Positions 35,168-43,763 of a stretch of DNA of 64,000 bases are shown one piece after another. The stretch's first letter is position 1, and each line of letters starts with the position of its first letter. The stretch is taken from positions 62,001 through 126,000 of the forward strand of contig NZ_JAGIOA010000001.1 in assembly GCF_017876435.1 (NCBI RefSeq). Direction: 5' to 3'. The stretch comes from Microbacterium phyllosphaerae. Its GTDB lineage: Bacteria > Actinomycetota > Actinomycetes > Actinomycetales > Microbacteriaceae. The notes under the pieces are model-generated. The model made no database searches. It saw only the letters and a program-made list of their open reading frames with translations, and was not told the DNA's origin. A program made the translations under genes and the position numbers.

Positions 35168-36145
35168 ATGGTCGACGACGCGCACTCGAAGGATTCCGAT
35201 CCGGATGCGGTCATCCCGCCGCCACCCGCAGCCGACCGTGGTGACCTCGCGTCGTCCGTTCCCCTCGCTCCACCGCTGAGCGGAGCCCCGACACCTCCCG
35301 CGACGCAGCCGCCGGGATCCGGTGCGCTCTTCGGTCCGCCCGCACCTCCACTGCCGCCCTACGCCGCAGGCCTGCAGCCCGGCGCTCCGGCAGGGCCGCC
35401 GGCACCGCCCGCACCGCCGGCACCGCCGTACGCCGCCGCGCAGCAGCCGGGGCAGTACCCGACGCAGTATCCCGCCGGGCAGCCGCGCCAGTACCCGGGC
35501 CAGTACCCGGGCCAGTACCCGGCCGGGCAGCAGGCCCCGACGCCCTACGGCGCCGAGTATCCGTACCCCGCCGCGCCTCCGACCGCGCCCTCGCGCTCGG
35601 GACGGACCGTCGGCATCGTGATCGCCGCCGTCGCGGCGTTCGTGCTGATCGTCGTCGTCGGCATCGGGGTGGCGGTGAGCCTGCTGCTGGGCTCGAGCAG
35701 CGAGCCCGTCTCCGCGCCGATTCCCACCGTCACGGCCGACACGCCGACCGCTCCGTCCGAGGAGCCGAGCACCGACGACCCGCCGACCGACGACTCCGGC
35801 GACTCCGGTGATGCCGACGCATCCGGGATCGCCGACGTCCTCCAGGCGAAGATCGACGAGTACAAGCAGCTCCGAGACAGCGGAGCACTGTGGGAGAAGA
35901 TCCCCGACAGCGAATTCAACCGCACTGCGGTCTCGGCGTTCCTGTACTTCCTCGTCGACATGAAGTCCGCGACGCTCTGGGGCGTCGATGAGGCCCAGGC
36001 GCAGGAGTACCAGGAGCGGATGACGATGCTCGAAGAGCGTCTGCTCGCCGAGGAGCCCCTCGGCGACGACATCAAGATCACCCTCGAAGACAAGGTGTTC
36101 ACCTACGACGGAACGACGGGCGAGGGCGGCTACACCGCCAAGTAG
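35168..36145 (+). CDS. Proline-rich single-pass membrane protein of unknown function
   Basis: 325 residues. Residues 1-145 form a disordered Pro/Ala/Gln-rich cytoplasmic segment with repeats of QYPGQYP. A membrane helix follows at about 148-175 ([20 protein letters not shown]). Then comes an acidic Thr/Asp/Ser linker and a 100-residue extracellular domain containing [20 protein letters not shown] do not recognise the extracellular domain. A TAGCCT -10 box at 35112 implies a leader of about 45 bases. It stands alone behind the sugar regulon. Confidence 0.75.
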   Translation: MVDDAHSKDSDPDAVIPPPPAADRGDLASSVPLAPPLSGAPTPPATQPPGSGALFGPPAPPLPPYAAGLQPGAPAGPPAPPAPPAPPYAAAQQPGQYPTQYPAGQPRQYPGQYPGQYPAGQQAPTPYGAEYPYPAAPPTAPSRSGRTVGIVIAAVAAFVLIVVVGIGVAVSLLLGSSSEPVSAPIPTVTADTPTAPSEEPSTDDPPTDDSGDSGDADASGIADVLQAKIDEYKQLRDSGALWEKIPDSEFNRTAVSAFLYFLVDMKSATLWGVDEAQAQEYQERMTMLEERLLAEEPLGDDIKITLEDKVFTYDGTTGEGGYTAK

Positions 36146-36165
36146 AGGAGCGTTACGCTCGAAGG

Positions 36166-37224
36166 ATGAGCGACTGGACCAGCACCGCGATCGCCCTGCT
36201 GGAAGCCGACGCGAACCGCAGCGCAGACACGCACCTGCACCTCTTCCCGTTGCCGCCCGAATGGGGCATCGATCTGTACCTGAAAGACGAGTCGGTGCAT
36301 CCCACCGGCTCGCTGAAGCACCGTCTGGCGCGCTCGCTGATCCTGTACGGGCTGGTCAACGGCCACATCACCGAGCACTCCACGCTCGTCGAGTCGTCGA
36401 GCGGGTCGACCGCCGTCTCCGAGGCGTATTTCGCGCGGATGCTGGGCCTGCCGTTCGTGACGGTCGTGCCGCGCTCGACGAGCCAGGAGAAGATCGACCT
36501 CATCGAGTTCTACGGCGGACGCTGCCACTTCGTCGATCGCGCGGAGGACATGTCGCCCGAGGCGCAGCGCCTGGCCTCCGAGTGCCACGGGCACTACCTC
36601 GACCAGTTCACCTACGCCGAGCGCGCGACCGACTGGCGGGGCAACAACAACATCGCCGAGAGCGTGTTCAGCCAGCTGTCGCAGGAGCGGCATCCGATCC
36701 CCCGCTGGATCGTGGTCGGCGCGGGCACAGGCGGCACGAGCGCCACCTTCGGCCGGTACGTGAAGTACCGCCGCCACGCGACCCAGATCGCGGTCGTCGA
36801 CCCCGAGGGCTCGGCCTTCTACGACGGATGGGCCGGCACCGTCGACCCGCCCGCCGGTCGACCGAGCCGCATCGAGGGCATCGGCCGACCGCGTGTCGAG
36901 GCCTCGTTCGTGCCGACGGTGATCGACGAGATGATCCGCGTACCGGACGCGGGCTCGATCGCCGCGATCCGGATGCTGCGCGAACGCACCCTGCACCTCG
37001 CCGGCGGCTCGACCGGCACCAACCTCTACGGCGCCTTCCAGCTCATCGCGCGCATGCGCGCGGCGGGCGAGAGCGGCAGCATCGTCACGCTCATCTGCGA
37101 CAGCGGCATCCGCTACGCCGGCACGTACTTCAACGACGAGTGGGTCGCGGAGCAGGGCTGGGACCTCGCCCCGCACCGCGCCCGCCTCGACCACCTCCTC
37201 GAGACGGGCGTCTGGGTCGACTGA
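36166..37224 (+). CDS. PLP-dependent cysteine synthase-family enzyme (Cds1-like)
   Basis: 352 residues, fold-type II PLP enzyme. The PLP Lys is in [13 protein letters not shown] near residue 45, the substrate loop is [11 protein letters not shown] and the phosphate loop is [12 protein letters not shown]. The length and the [19 protein letters not shown] block resemble mycobacterial Cds1, a cysteine desulfhydrase that yields H2S, pyruvate and ammonia. Cysteine synthesis is the alternative. TACGCT lies six bases before the ATG (leaderless). Confidence 0.83.
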   Translation: MSDWTSTAIALLEADANRSADTHLHLFPLPPEWGIDLYLKDESVHPTGSLKHRLARSLILYGLVNGHITEHSTLVESSSGSTAVSEAYFARMLGLPFVTVVPRSTSQEKIDLIEFYGGRCHFVDRAEDMSPEAQRLASECHGHYLDQFTYAERATDWRGNNNIAESVFSQLSQERHPIPRWIVVGAGTGGTSATFGRYVKYRRHATQIAVVDPEGSAFYDGWAGTVDPPAGRPSRIEGIGRPRVEASFVPTVIDEMIRVPDAGSIAAIRMLRERTLHLAGGSTGTNLYGAFQLIARMRAAGESGSIVTLICDSGIRYAGTYFNDEWVAEQGWDLAPHRARLDHLLETGVWVD

Positions 37225-37276
37225 CCGCGCGGATGTCTCCGACGCCGCCCGAGGTCACCGCCCCGAAGCACCGCCG

Positions 37277-37618
37277 TCACGCGGTGACGTAACCGCCCGA
37301 AGAGCTGTCGCCGCTGAGGCGATAGAGCGGGGCGATCCCCCTCCCGCCCGCACGGCTCCACACGCGTGCCGACCTCGTCCGCTCAGCATCCGCGTCTCCG
37401 TATTCGAGCACCAGCGCGGCCGGTATCCGACCTTCTGCGCACTCGACGACGACGAAGCTCGGGCGCCCGAGTCCACCTGATTCCAGGCGCCCCATGACCC
37501 GCGACGGGTCGGTGATGCGGGGCGGCGTCGAGAGCAGATCCGACTCGGTGATGTGCTGCACCGCGGGATCCGTGCCGAGTGCTGCGACCGGGAGCTGAAC
37601 CATCGAAGCGATCGTCAT
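37277..37618 (-). CDS. Small hypothetical protein
   Basis: 113 residues, no family recognised. It has no membrane segment or signal. A central hydrophobic strand pair (SFVVVECAEGRIPAALVLEY) suggests a small beta-rich soluble domain. It starts on the base after the stop codon of the upstream small gene, so the two are likely co-translated. Codon use is normal for the window, which supports it being real. Confidence 0.6.
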   Translation of the reverse strand: MTIASMVQLPVAALGTDPAVQHITESDLLSTPPRITDPSRVMGRLESGGLGRPSFVVVECAEGRIPAALVLEYGDADAERTRSARVWSRAGGRGIAPLYRLSGDSSSGGYVTA

Positions 37619-37906
37619 TCAGATCACGCTCACGGACGCGTCATGCGTCGTCGGCCGTTCCTGCAAGGCCGCAGCCCATGCCTTCGTATCAGCGAGGTCG
37701 TGCTCATCGAGATAGGCCCGGACGACGTCGTGGACGAGGCGGATCTGCGCTTCGGATCCCATCGCCGCCTGCATCATGTCGACCGCCGGCGCCGGCGCTC
37801 CGTCGATGCGCTCGAGCGCTTCGCGAACGATGCGCTCGCGCCCCTCGCGCCCCATCGAGCGATCCATCGGCAGTGATCGGCTATCTTTGGCGTGTTCGTG
37901 ACTCAT
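37619..37906 (-). CDS. Small hypothetical protein, first of a two-gene operon
   Basis: 95 residues, mostly helical and charged (REGRERIVREALERIDG); no family recognised. The ATG at 37906 has the strong ribosome site GAGGAGG five bases upstream. Its leader contains a 12-bp GC hairpin and, further up, the palindrome TTTTGAAT-G-ATTCAAAA. It is followed directly by a second small unknown gene. The strong control region suggests tight regulation of an unknown task. Confidence 0.65.
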   Translation of the reverse strand: MSHEHAKDSRSLPMDRSMGREGRERIVREALERIDGAPAPAVDMMQAAMGSEAQIRLVHDVVRAYLDEHDLADTKAWAAALQERPTTHDASVSVI

Positions 37907-37946
37907 GTGAGCCTCCTCAGTCAGGGGTGGTGGTGCTTCACGGACA

Positions 37947-37976
37947 GTGGTGCCGGGGCTGCAACCCCGGCACCAC
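37947..37976 (-). promoter_or_regulatory. Leader hairpin before the small two-gene operon
   Basis: Arms GTGGTGCCGGGG (37947-37958) and CCCCGGCACCAC (37965-37976) pair perfectly around CTGCAA. In the minus-strand transcript it would lie about 40 bases before the start codon. It may be an attenuator or mRNA stabiliser; it lacks a T run on either side. Confidence 0.55.
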
Positions 37977-37998
37977 GTTGTTCACCCAGCGTACCTTG

Positions 37999-38015
37999 TT
38001 TTGAATGATTCAAAA
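37999..38015. promoter_or_regulatory. Perfect 17-bp AT-rich palindrome
   Basis: TTTTGAATGATTCAAAA is a perfect palindrome around a central G, between the divergent small operon and the ACT protein gene. Its style (TTGAAT-N-ATTCAA) resembles MarR-, OhrR- or TetR-type operators. No regulator of that kind is adjacent, so it would be bound by a protein encoded elsewhere. Confidence 0.65.
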
Positions 38016-38061
38016 GAACCCCGGGTCGCGCCGACCTCCGAACGCGCCCTACGCTGGCCGC

Positions 38062-38574
38062 ATGACTACTCTCATCCTCACTGTCGCGGGTGCTGATCGC
38101 CCCGGTCTCGTCGCCGCCGTCGCCGATGTCGTCGATGCCCACGGCGGCAACTGGGAGAACAGCTCGCTCGCAGAGCTCGCCGGGACCTTCGCCGGAGTGA
38201 TCGAGGTGTCGGTCTCCTCCGAGCACTCGGAGGGGCTGCAGGCCGCATTGCGCGAGCTCCAGGGCCAGGGGCTTCTGACGCTGGCCGTGCTCACGGGCGC
38301 TCCCGCGATCGACGCCGATGACCAGGTGCTCGAGATCAGCGTGCTCGGCAACGACCGCTCCGGCATCGTCAGGGAGGTGTCGAACGTGCTGAACGCGCAC
38401 GAGCTCAGCATCGAAGAGCTGGCGACCGAGACACGGGATGCCGCGATGGCCGGCGGCCGCCTGTTCGAGGCATCCGTGATCGCACGCGTTCCGGCATCCG
38501 TCGACCTCGACGCACTCCGTCGCGACCTCGAGCGCATCGCCACCGAGATCCAGGTCGACATCACCCTCGCCTGA
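38062..38574 (+). CDS. Tandem ACT-domain protein (GcvR-like)
   Basis: 170 residues made of two ACT domains: MTTLILTVAGADRPGLVAAV at the start, and EISVLGNDRSGIVREVSNVL from about residue 94. Such proteins resemble the glycine cleavage regulator GcvR and sense amino acids by ligand binding between ACT units. TACGCT lies six bases before the ATG at 38062 (leaderless), which decides against an upstream ATG at 38005. The target is unknown. Confidence 0.85.
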   Translation: MTTLILTVAGADRPGLVAAVADVVDAHGGNWENSSLAELAGTFAGVIEVSVSSEHSEGLQAALRELQGQGLLTLAVLTGAPAIDADDQVLEISVLGNDRSGIVREVSNVLNAHELSIEELATETRDAAMAGGRLFEASVIARVPASVDLDALRRDLERIATEIQVDITLA

Positions 38575-38585
38575 CCCGTCACCCC

Positions 38586-39029
38586 ATGACCGACGACATC
38601 AGCCTCTCGATCGCGGACCACCTCACGCCGGGCGACCTCCAGCGCATCGAGGCGCTTCTTCCGCAGCTCTCGCGGACCGCCGGATTCGACTCGGAGCGGA
38701 TGCTCGCGCTGATCGATTCGCCGAATGCAGACCTCTTCCTCGCGCGGGAATCGGGTCGGATCCTGGGAATGGCGACGCTCACCACCGCTCCTCTCGTGAG
38801 CGGTTGGCACGCCACCATCGAAGACGTCGTCGTCGTCGAGGATGCCCGCGGGCGAGGAATCGCACGACTGCTGCTCGAGGCCATCATCGACGAGACCGGG
38901 CGGCGGGGCATCCCGACACTCGACCTGACGTCGCGTCCGTCGCGGGAATCGGCGCTGCGCCTCTACGAGTCGGTCGGGTTCGTGCGCCGCGACACGAATG
39001 TCCTGCGCTTCGCTCCGCGATCGGACTGA
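38586..39029 (+). CDS. GNAT-family N-acetyltransferase
   Basis: 147 residues of the GNAT fold. The acetyl-CoA loop is seen as VVEDARGRGIARLLLEAII, and the C-terminal motif as SALRLYESVGFVRR. The acceptor is unknown. It lies 11 bp behind the ACT gene and is likely co-transcribed. A 53-bp tandem repeat array follows its end. Confidence 0.85.
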   Translation: MTDDISLSIADHLTPGDLQRIEALLPQLSRTAGFDSERMLALIDSPNADLFLARESGRILGMATLTTAPLVSGWHATIEDVVVVEDARGRGIARLLLEAIIDETGRRGIPTLDLTSRPSRESALRLYESVGFVRRDTNVLRFAPRSD

Positions 39030-39113
39030 CAGCCGTCCCGATCGGCGGACCACGCCCGTGTACCGCGCCCGATCAGCGGACCTCGCCCCGATCACCAGAC
39101 GGATCGGCGGGAT

Positions 39114-39312
39114 CGGTCCGCGTATCGGGTCAAGGTCCGCAGATCGGGACCAGTCCCACCGCAGTTCGGTCCGCAGATCGGGTCAGGGTCCGCAGACCGG
39201 GACCAGTCTCACCACAGTTCGGTCCGCAGATCGGGTCAGGGTCCGCAGATCCGGACCAGTCCCACCGCAGATCGGTCCGCGTAACGGGTCAGGGTCCGCA
39301 GATCCGGACCAG
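39114..39312. repeat. Repeat family D: 53-bp tandem repeat, 3.8 copies
   Basis: Units start at 39114, 39167, 39220 and 39273, each exactly 53 bp apart and beginning CGGTCCGC, with inner GGTCAGGGTCCGCAGA and GGACCAGTCCCACCGCAG. GGTCC and GGACC words inside each unit give it inverted-repeat potential. Looser CGGAC/GATCGGCGG words extend it back to about 39035. It fills the gap between the convergent GNAT and FadR genes. Confidence 0.9.
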
Positions 39313-39319
39313 CATCGAC

Positions 39320-40033
39320 TCACTCAGCCGTCGGCGCAGCCACAGGCGCCGGCGCATCCGTGTCGGTGTACCGCCGCACCCAGTACTCGGTCTGGGCGAC
39401 ATGAGCGGATGCTGCAGCCGAGGCCGCGACCGGATCCGCCGCCGCGAGTCCGCGGAGGATCGCGCGGTGACCGGCATCCGAATGGAGTTTGAGTTCGGCG
39501 GCATCGCCGGCATCCGGGATCCGATAGGCGCGCGACCGCGAGCGCAGTACGTCGATGAGGCTCGTGAGGGCGTCGTTGCCCGCGACCTCCGAGATCGTCA
39601 TGTGGAAGGCGTGGTCGAGCCGCGAATGATCCTCGAAGTCGTCGCTGGCCTCGATCTCGTCAAGAACGCCACTGAGCTCCTCGATCGTCGCCGCGTCGAT
39701 ACGCGCTGCGGCGAGGGCGGCCGCGTGCGGTTCGAGCACGCGACGCAGCTCGGTGAGTTCGAGCACCCCCGCCATGGGCAGCAGCCCGACCGTGAGCGAC
39801 AGGCTGCCGATCAGGTCGGCGGCGCGCAGTTCGCTGACATAGCTGCCCGAGCCGTGCCTCGTGTCGAGAACGCCGAGCGCGGCCAGCATGCGGATGGCCT
39901 CTCGCAGCGACCCGCGTGAGACGCCGAGCGTCTCGCACAGCTCGCCCTCGCTCGGCAGACGATCACCGGGGCGCAGGGCACCGTCGGCGATCAGCGTGCG
40001 CAGCCCGTGAAGAGCCGTGTCCAATGCGCTCAT
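39320..40033 (-). CDS. FadR-type GntR regulator
   Basis: 237 residues: GntR winged helix (LCETLGVSRGSLREAIRMLAAL) and an FCD domain with metal-site residues in RLDHAFHMTISEVAGND and HRAILRGLAAADP. The ATG at 40033 is chosen because AGGAGG lies six bases upstream; the ATG at 40039 would abut it. It is divergent from a class V aminotransferase and an ABC importer, with two matching FCD-type operators between. It probably controls those genes and itself. Confidence 0.9.
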   Translation of the reverse strand: MSALDTALHGLRTLIADGALRPGDRLPSEGELCETLGVSRGSLREAIRMLAALGVLDTRHGSGSYVSELRAADLIGSLSLTVGLLPMAGVLELTELRRVLEPHAAALAAARIDAATIEELSGVLDEIEASDDFEDHSRLDHAFHMTISEVAGNDALTSLIDVLRSRSRAYRIPDAGDAAELKLHSDAGHRAILRGLAAADPVAASAAASAHVAQTEYWVRRYTDTDAPAPVAAPTAE

Positions 40034-40097
40034 GGTCATCCTCCTGACACCGCCCGATCCCCCTGCGAGTCTGTCGGATGCAGGGCCCTCATCAAAT

Positions 40098-40171
40098 TCG
40101 TATGACAACTATGTTTCATCCTCACCTTTTCGTAGCCATTTCGGAAGCCGTGTGGCAAAGTTGTGCAACAA
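40098..40171. promoter_or_regulatory. Two FCD-type GntR operators in the divergent promoter
   Basis: TCGTATGACAA (40098-40108, TTGTCATACGA on the other strand) and TTGTGCAACAA (40161-40171) both fit the published FadR-type pattern TNGTNNNACNA. They lie 63 bp apart between the FadR gene and the aminotransferase gene, one near each start. Confidence 0.65.
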
Positions 40172-40198
40172 CTCCCCCTGACGCACCGACGAGGACCG

Positions 40199-41437
40199 AT
40201 GCCCGCACCAGCCTTCCCCGCACCGCTCACGCTGAACTCCGGCATGCGAGCCCGTGATGCGTGGCCCCTCGACCCCGACGTGATCCACCTGAACCACGGG
40301 TCCTTCGGGGCGGTGCCCACCGCCGTCGTCGAACAGCAGGATGCTCTGCGCCGCCGCGCCGACCTCAGCCCCGTCGAGTGGTTCCCCCGCATCGCCGAGC
40401 GGGTGCAGCAGGCCCGCGAGCGCACCGCTCCGTTCGTGGGCGCCTACGCCGAAGACAGCGTCTTCGTGCCCAACGCCTCGGCTGCAGCCACCGTGGTCTA
40501 CAACTCGCTGCGGCTCGAGCGCGGCGACGAGATCCTCGTCACCGACCAGGGATACGGCGCGATCACGATGGGCGCGCAGCGCCTGGCGCGCCGCTTCGGA
40601 GCATCCGTCCGCGCCGTCGAGCTGCCGTTGCTGGCCTCCGACGACGAGGTCGTGCAGCGCTTCGCCGATGCACTCACCTCCAGCACGCGCCTCATCGTGG
40701 TCGACCAGATCACCTCTCCGACGGCCCGGATGCTGCCCACCCGCCGCATCGCCGAGCTCGCCGCCGAGCGCGGCATCCGCACGCTCGTCGACGGCGCACA
40801 TGCCCCAGGTCTCGTGCCGGATGCTGCCGCGGTCGCCGGCGGCGACTGGTGGTTCGGCAACCTGCACAAGTGGCCCTGCGCCCCTCGCGGCTCGGCGCTG
40901 CTCGTCACGAACGCGCCCGACCGCGACGACCTCTGGCCGCTGATCGACTCGTGGGCCGCGAACGAGCCGTACCCCGAGCGTTTCGACACCCAGGGCACGA
41001 TCGACGCGACCACCTATCTCGCCACCCCCGCCTCGATCGAGTTCATCGAAGCCGAGTTCGGCTGGCACAACGCCCGACTGGCGATGGCGCAGATGGCGGA
41101 TGCCGGTGCCGAGATCATCGCCGAGGGCCTGCGCCCCTACGGCGACGAGGACCCGCTCACCCCTCTCCCCTCACCCGTGCCCTCGATGCGGCTCGTGCGC
41201 CTGCCGCTCGGACTCGGCTCCACCCGCGAAGAGGCCGACGCCCTGCGCATGGACCTGCTCGACGAGACCGGCGTCGAGACCGCGTTCACGAGCTTCCGCG
41301 GCATCGGCTACTTCCGTCTGTCGGCGCACCTCTACACCGAGGCGTCCGACTTCGAGACCTTCGTCGAGCGCTGCATCCCGCAGATCCTGCGCCGAGCCGG
41401 CATCCGCACGAGTGCCGACTCCCTCATCGTTCCCTGA
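40199..41437 (+). CDS. Class V PLP aminotransferase (isopenicillin-N-epimerase-like)
   Basis: 412 residues, fold-type I. HLNHGSFGAVP near residue 31, the PLP-binding Asp/His in LVDGAHAPG, and the Schiff-base Lys in FGNLHKWPCAPRG are clear. The NHGSFG and HKWPCAPRG marks are those of the isopenicillin N epimerase/CsdA-like group, whose members epimerise, desulfurise or lyse amino acid derivatives. It is followed by an ABC importer of carbohydrate type, so it may process the amino group of the imported compound (inference). Confidence 0.85.
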   Translation: MPAPAFPAPLTLNSGMRARDAWPLDPDVIHLNHGSFGAVPTAVVEQQDALRRRADLSPVEWFPRIAERVQQARERTAPFVGAYAEDSVFVPNASAAATVVYNSLRLERGDEILVTDQGYGAITMGAQRLARRFGASVRAVELPLLASDDEVVQRFADALTSSTRLIVVDQITSPTARMLPTRRIAELAAERGIRTLVDGAHAPGLVPDAAAVAGGDWWFGNLHKWPCAPRGSALLVTNAPDRDDLWPLIDSWAANEPYPERFDTQGTIDATTYLATPASIEFIEAEFGWHNARLAMAQMADAGAEIIAEGLRPYGDEDPLTPLPSPVPSMRLVRLPLGLGSTREEADALRMDLLDETGVETAFTSFRGIGYFRLSAHLYTEASDFETFVERCIPQILRRAGIRTSADSLIVP

Positions 41438-41495
41438 CCCGACCCACCACAACCCACCACCACCCGACACACCACCACCAACTGAGAGGCACCTC

Positions 41496-42809
41496 GTGAA
41501 GAAGAACAGAATCTTGACGACCGCCGCGGGAATCGGCACCGTCGCCGCCCTCGCGCTCACCGGCTGTTCCGCAGGCGGCGGCGAATCCGCCGACGGCACC
41601 GTCACCCTGCAGATGGTCGAGAGCCTGACCAACCCTGCGCGCACCGACCTGATCCGCGGACTGCTCGACGAGTTCGAGGCCGACAACCCCAAGATCAAGG
41701 TCAACCTCGTCTCGCCGCCCACCGAGCAGGCCGACGCGAAGATCCAGCAGATGCTGCAGTCCGGCAAGGGCGTCGACGTCCTCGAGGTCCGCGACATCAC
41801 GGTCGGTCCGTTCGCGAACAACGGCTGGCTGCACGACATCTCGGGCGACCTCGAGAAGTGGGACGGCTGGGATGCCCTGACCGACAACGCGCAGTCCGCA
41901 TCCGTGGCCGCCGACGGCAAGAGCTACTTCGTGCCCTACGGCTTCTACGGCCTGTCGCTCTTCTACCGCACCGACCTGGTGAAGGATGCCGGCTTCGACG
42001 GCCCGCCGCACAGCTGGAAGGACCTGCTCGAGCAGGCCAGCGCCATCCAGGATCCGTCGAACAACATCTACGGCTACGCGTTCCGCGGCGGCCAGAACGC
42101 GAACAGCAACGTCGTCGCGGCGATCGAGGCGTACACGATCGACGACCTCGACGTCGACGACGCCTTCCTGATGGAGGACGGCTCGACGATCTTCGCGGCC
42201 CCCGAGGCGCAGGATGCCGTCGACGACTACTTCGACCTCTTCAAGGAGGCATCCCCGCCCTCGGCCGTGTCGTGGGGCTACCCCGAGATGGTCGCCGGCT
42301 TCACCAACGGCACCACGGCGTTCCTGCTGCAGGACCCCGAGGTCATCGCGACGGTGCAGGACTCGTCGCTCACCGAGGACCAGTGGGACACCGCCCCGCT
42401 GCTCGTCGGCCCGTCGGGCAAGGCCGCGCAGCCTCTGGCCGTCGCCGGCTGGGGCGTCGCGGAGAACAGCGAGCACCAGGATGCCGCGGTCAAGCTCGTC
42501 GAGTTCCTCTCGTCGGCCGAGCCCGCAACCGAGTTCGCACAGGCCAACAGCCTCGTGCCGATCATCTCGGATGCCGCGGACGACGAGTTCTACTCGACCG
42601 GCCCGTGGACCAGCTACGTCACCATGACCGAGGACCCCGAGACGTACGTCAACGTGCGTCAGCCGCGTGGCGTCAGCTGGTGGACCGAGTGGATCCAGAA
42701 GTCCGACCAGGACGTGCAGAACGTGCTCCTGGGCAACATGAGCACCTCCGAGCTGCTCGAGTCGTGGGACACCTTCTGGACCGAGAAGTACGCTGCGGAA
42801 AAGGGCTGA
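41496..42809 (+). CDS. ABC importer solute-binding lipoprotein, substrate unknown
   Basis: 437 residues. The GTG at 41496 follows GAGAGG; the signal peptide ends in lipobox LALTGC (Cys23). The body is a family 1 extracellular binding protein with repeated short acidic segments. It leads an ABC cassette with two permeases; the ATPase is not encoded here. The neighbouring class V aminotransferase suggests an amino-group-bearing ligand, but the fold alone would say sugar. Confidence 0.88.
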   Translation: MKKNRILTTAAGIGTVAALALTGCSAGGGESADGTVTLQMVESLTNPARTDLIRGLLDEFEADNPKIKVNLVSPPTEQADAKIQQMLQSGKGVDVLEVRDITVGPFANNGWLHDISGDLEKWDGWDALTDNAQSASVAADGKSYFVPYGFYGLSLFYRTDLVKDAGFDGPPHSWKDLLEQASAIQDPSNNIYGYAFRGGQNANSNVVAAIEAYTIDDLDVDDAFLMEDGSTIFAAPEAQDAVDDYFDLFKEASPPSAVSWGYPEMVAGFTNGTTAFLLQDPEVIATVQDSSLTEDQWDTAPLLVGPSGKAAQPLAVAGWGVAENSEHQDAAVKLVEFLSSAEPATEFAQANSLVPIISDAADDEFYSTGPWTSYVTMTEDPETYVNVRQPRGVSWWTEWIQKSDQDVQNVLLGNMSTSELLESWDTFWTEKYAAEKG

Positions 42810-42812
42810 TCC

Positions 42813-43763
42813 GTGACCCGGACCACTCTCGAAGGGGGCTCCGTCGGCACCGCCGGCGGGGCCTCCCCGGCATCCCGCCGGCGCCGCCCCTTCCGTGGCC
42901 GCCATGCGCTGACGCTGCTGGCCTTCATGGCCCCGGCGATCGTGTTCGTGTGCTGGTTCACCTACTGGCCCATGCTGCAGGGTGCACGCATGGCCTTCCA
43001 CGACTGGAACCTCTGGGACCTCACGTCGACCCCCTGGGTGGGCTTCGACAACTTCGTCACCGTCTTCCAGGACCCGGCCTTCCCCACCGTCGCGTGGAAC
43101 TCGGTGCTGTGGGTCGTCGGCTCGCTCGTGCCGCAGCTCGTGATCGGCTTCCTGATCGCGCTCGCACTGCGCAAGCGATTCCGCTTCCGCGGTCTCTACC
43201 AGGCGCTCGTGTTCTTCCCCTGGGCCGTCTCCGGCTTCCTGATCGGCATGCTGTTCCGCTGGATGTTCAACGCCGAGTTCGGCGTCGTGAACGACCTGCT
43301 CATGAAGGCGGGGGTGATCGACGCCCCGCTGCCCTGGCTGGCCGACCCGAAGCTCGCGATGTTCGCGGTCATCGTGGCCAACATCTGGTACGGAGTGACG
43401 TTCTTCGCGATCATGATCCTCGCCGCGCTCCAGTCGGTGCCTGACGAGATGCTCGAGGCTGCGAGCCTCGACGGCGCGGGCAAGGTGCGCCAGCTGTTCT
43501 CGATCATCATCCCGTACATCTCGATGACGCTGCTGCTGACGATCCTGCTGCGCATCATCTGGATCTTCAACTTCCCCGACATCATCTACGCGATGACGAA
43601 CGGCGGACCGGCGAACCAGACGCACATCATCACGACGTGGATGATCAACTACACCCAGCAGGGCAACTACGGCATCGCGAGCGCGATCGGACTCATCGTC
43701 GTCGCGTTCCTGTTCGTGTTCTGCGCGTTCTACCTGATGGCGATGCGGAGGGTCCAGCGATGA
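42813..43763 (+). CDS. ABC permease, MalF type
   Basis: 316 residues from a GTG three bases after the binding protein stop. About six membrane helices, the first near residues 30-55 (LTLLAFMAPAIVFVCWF). The EAA loop EAASLDGAGKVRQLFSIII is intact. The cytoplasmic N-terminus is rich in Arg and Gly. It pairs with the following permease. Confidence 0.92.
   Translation: MTRTTLEGGSVGTAGGASPASRRRRPFRGRHALTLLAFMAPAIVFVCWFTYWPMLQGARMAFHDWNLWDLTSTPWVGFDNFVTVFQDPAFPTVAWNSVLWVVGSLVPQLVIGFLIALALRKRFRFRGLYQALVFFPWAVSGFLIGMLFRWMFNAEFGVVNDLLMKAGVIDAPLPWLADPKLAMFAVIVANIWYGVTFFAIMILAALQSVPDEMLEAASLDGAGKVRQLFSIIIPYISMTLLLTILLRIIWIFNFPDIIYAMTNGGPANQTHIITTWMINYTQQGNYGIASAIGLIVVAFLFVFCAFYLMAMRRVQR

Noticed and set aside
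37947..37976. GC hairpin taken as an intrinsic terminator
   Set aside because: It lies between divergent genes, in the leader of one, so no transcript is expected to end there; listed as a leader hairpin instead.
39114..39312. Possible CRISPR array or replication origin iterons
   Set aside because: The full 53-bp unit repeats without unique spacers, and there is no replication initiator gene or AT-rich region nearby.
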